Assembly: GCF_003555545.1 (NCBI RefSeq)
Contig: NZ_CP032157.1
Coordinates: forward strand, 1,120,546 to 1,184,545
Direction of reading: 5' to 3'
From: Paraflavitalea soli
Lineage (GTDB): Bacteria > Bacteroidota > Bacteroidia > Chitinophagales > Chitinophagaceae
Length of the DNA stretch: 64,000 nt
The notes under the pieces are model-generated. The model worked only from the letters and a program-made list of their open reading frames with translations, did no database searches and was not told where the DNA came from. Below are positions 62,336 to 64,000 of the stretch, one piece after another (position 1 is the first letter of the stretch; each line of letters opens with the position of its first letter). The position numbers were made by a program, and so were the translations under genes.

Positions 62336-64000
62336 ATGAAGAGATCAAAACGATTGCTGCTGCTACTGCTAACGGTGGGTATGTCCTGCTTTGGACAAAA
62401 CACCATCGGTTTGCCCGAGATCATCAACTATTCCAAACACATTTATGGGGGTGGGACACAAAACTGGGACATCCAGCAGGATGTGAACGGCATCATGTAT
62501 TTTGCTAATAATGAAGGCGTTCTCAGTTTTGACGGTACGCATTGGCGTATCTATCCCTTACCCAATAAAACCATTGTACGCTCCATTGCCATAGGTAAGG
62601 ACAAGCGCATCTATGCCGGCGGACAGGACGAAATAGGCTACTTTTCCCCCGATTCCACCGGGGTGCTCGTGTTCACCTCCCTCAAAAACCTCATTCCCGA
62701 AAGGGAACGCTCATTTGCCGATATCTGGGACATTATCCCCTGGGGTGATGATATCTTCTTCCGTTCCATTCATAAGATCCTCCAGCTTACCAATCAAACC
62801 ATGATCGTCTACCCGGCCGTATCAGAATGGGCATTCATGGGCATCCATGACAATCAATTGGTTGCACAGGATATGAGCCATGGGTTGTTGAAGTTCAACC
62901 AGGGTACCTGGCAGCCTTTGATGCGGCGGGAAGACCTGCCGCCCGGACTGTATACCAGCACCATGATTCCCATAGGCAAAGACAGTTCCCTGCTGGCCAC
63001 CCTGAAAGATGGGGTATTTGTACTGACTGCGGGCAGGCTTGTTCCTTTCCGGTCACCCGATCTCGATATCGTGGCCAGGGAAACCATCTATGGCGGCCTG
63101 GCCCTCGGGCACAACTGGTTTGCACTGGCTACCAGCCTGGGCGGCTGCCATGTATTTAACAGGAAGGGAGAACTGGTCCAAAGCTTTTCCCGTAAGGAAG
63201 GACTGCAGAACAACAACATTACCAGTATTTTTCGCGACCGCAACAACAACCTGTGGCTGGGCCTGGACAACGGTATTGATTTCATTGCCTACGATAATGC
63301 CATCAAACATATTTACCCCGAAAACCTGAATGAAGGTTCCGGCTATGCCGCCCTCATTCACAATAACCAGCTTTACCTGGGCACCACCAATGGTTTGTAC
63401 ACCGTACCCCTCACAGCCATGGACGACCTTAGTTTTGTGAAAGGCCAGTTCATGCCCGTGCCCAATACAAAAGGACAGGTGTGGGGTTTGTCGGAGATCA
63501 ATGGCCATGTATTGCTCGGGCACCATGACGGATCATTCCAGGTGGATCCCCGGGGAGCCATTCCTGTCAATGCAAAACCAGGCTGGGGCTATTGGACCTA
63601 CCTGCCGGTCAATAAGGTATTGCCTTCCTCGCTGGTACTGGCCGGTACCTACCATGGGCTGGAAGTACTGGAATACAGAAAGGATGGCTTTCATGCCGGT
63701 TACCCCATACGAGGCCTGGATGAACCTGCCCGCTTTATCACTTTTGACAACAACAATATTGCCTGGGCTTCTCATCCCTACCGGGGTGTATACAGGGTGG
63801 ATATGAGCGTACAGCCTGCCCGCATCAAACTATACACGGATAAAGATGGATTACCCTCTTTTATGAATAACCATGTATACACCATCAAAAACCAGGTGGT
63901 GGTGGCTACTGAAAAAGGAGTATACCGGTACAATACGCAGACGGATAAGTTTGAAAGTTCGCCCTGGTACCAAAATGTATTTGGCAATACCAGTCTGCGT
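62336..64000 (+). CDS. two-component-regulator-propeller sensor/regulator, 3' end outside window
   Basis: The frame from the ATG at 62336 stays open to the window end (555 codons). A signal peptide (LLLLLLTVGMSCFGQ) is followed by repeated propeller blades: GIMYFANNEGVLSFDGTHWR, RIYAGGQDEIGYFSPDS, NNNLWLGLDNGIDFIAYD, QLYLGTTNGLYTV, VVVATEKGVYRYNTQ. This is the periplasmic sensor of regulators that continue with a Y_Y_Y domain, membrane segment and either a kinase/AraC or LuxR output; the output is not visible. It is divergent from susC and probably senses the glycan of the GH16 locus. Confidence 0.85.
   Translation, partial: MKRSKRLLLLLLTVGMSCFGQNTIGLPEIINYSKHIYGGGTQNWDIQQDVNGIMYFANNEGVLSFDGTHWRIYPLPNKTIVRSIAIGKDKRIYAGGQDEIGYFSPDSTGVLVFTSLKNLIPERERSFADIWDIIPWGDDIFFRSIHKILQLTNQTMIVYPAVSEWAFMGIHDNQLVAQDMSHGLLKFNQGTWQPLMRREDLPPGLYTSTMIPIGKDSSLLATLKDGVFVLTAGRLVPFRSPDLDIVARETIYGGLALGHNWFALATSLGGCHVFNRKGELVQSFSRKEGLQNNNITSIFRDRNNNLWLGLDNGIDFIAYDNAIKHIYPENLNEGSGYAALIHNNQLYLGTTNGLYTVPLTAMDDLSFVKGQFMPVPNTKGQVWGLSEINGHVLLGHHDGSFQVDPRGAIPVNAKPGWGYWTYLPVNKVLPSSLVLAGTYHGLEVLEYRKDGFHAGYPIRGLDEPARFITFDNNNIAWASHPYRGVYRVDMSVQPARIKLYTDKDGLPSFMNNHVYTIKNQVVVATEKGVYRYNTQTDKFESSPWYQNVFGNTSLR

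Overview
The window comes from a member of the Bacteroidota, most likely the Chitinophagales (Chitinophaga/Niastella-like). Four things point there: a SusC/SusD pair with a GH16 enzyme, type IX secretion sorting domains (types A and B), LytTR/His_kinase regulation with two-component propellers, and RHS proteins of the DUF6443/DUF5977 type. No rRNA, tRNA or CRISPR array was recognised. Core genes are moderately GC-rich; the RHS tip region (about 5.8-9.1 kb) is clearly AT-richer.

Layout. 1-9.1 kb: an RHS/YD toxin locus. A DUF5977 YD-repeat protein cut by the window edge, a glutathione-peroxidase-like protein without the catalytic Cys, and a 1469-residue RHS protein whose variable tip carries an HExxxH motif. 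After it come an exported putative immunity protein, a decayed second copy of the tip, a second immunity paralogue and two more exported small proteins. 9.1-11.6 kb: repeat arrays interrupted by a 1634-bp IS3-family element whose ends and 3-bp target duplication can be read, with a canonical A6G slippery site and an extra frameshift in orfB. 11.6-14.6 kb: an orphan gene and an S15 peptidase. 14.7-22.5 kb: an outer-membrane barrel protein, two 6-bladed propeller proteins, a four-Cys exported peptide, a DUF1573 protein and a TlpA-type thioredoxin, followed (22.6-26.4 kb) by a LytTR regulator and its propeller-bearing kinase.

26.6-34.7 kb: an unknown gene, a CBM9/DUF5916 outer-membrane protein, and a run of small enzymes (NmrA-like reductase, two alpha/beta hydrolases, YCII protein). 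34.8-46.9 kb: surface proteins (T9SS type A and B, YadA-head/S74), AraC regulators, an NAD(P)H oxidoreductase, a Kelch lipoprotein, a MocR regulator, an internally duplicated exported protein, and a truncated AraC. 46.9-48.1 kb is gene-poor and rich in repeats. 48.1-50.1 kb: a saccharopine dehydrogenase-like protein plus a DUF1338 (2-oxoadipate dioxygenase/decarboxylase) protein, which together suggest lysine or aminoadipate catabolism. 50.1-51.0 kb: a likely toxin-antitoxin pair with a frameshifted toxin. 51.3-64 kb: a GH127 enzyme, DusB, and a SusC-SusD-PKD lipoprotein-GH16 polysaccharide utilisation locus with a divergent propeller-type regulator running off the window.

Best candidates for under-described biology: the HExxxH RHS tip with exported immunity paralogues, the Cys-peptide/propeller/DUF1573/TlpA locus, the toxin-antitoxin pair, and intergenic arrays with an exact 11-bp period (different core in each) and 7-bp-period arrays with adjoining hairpins.
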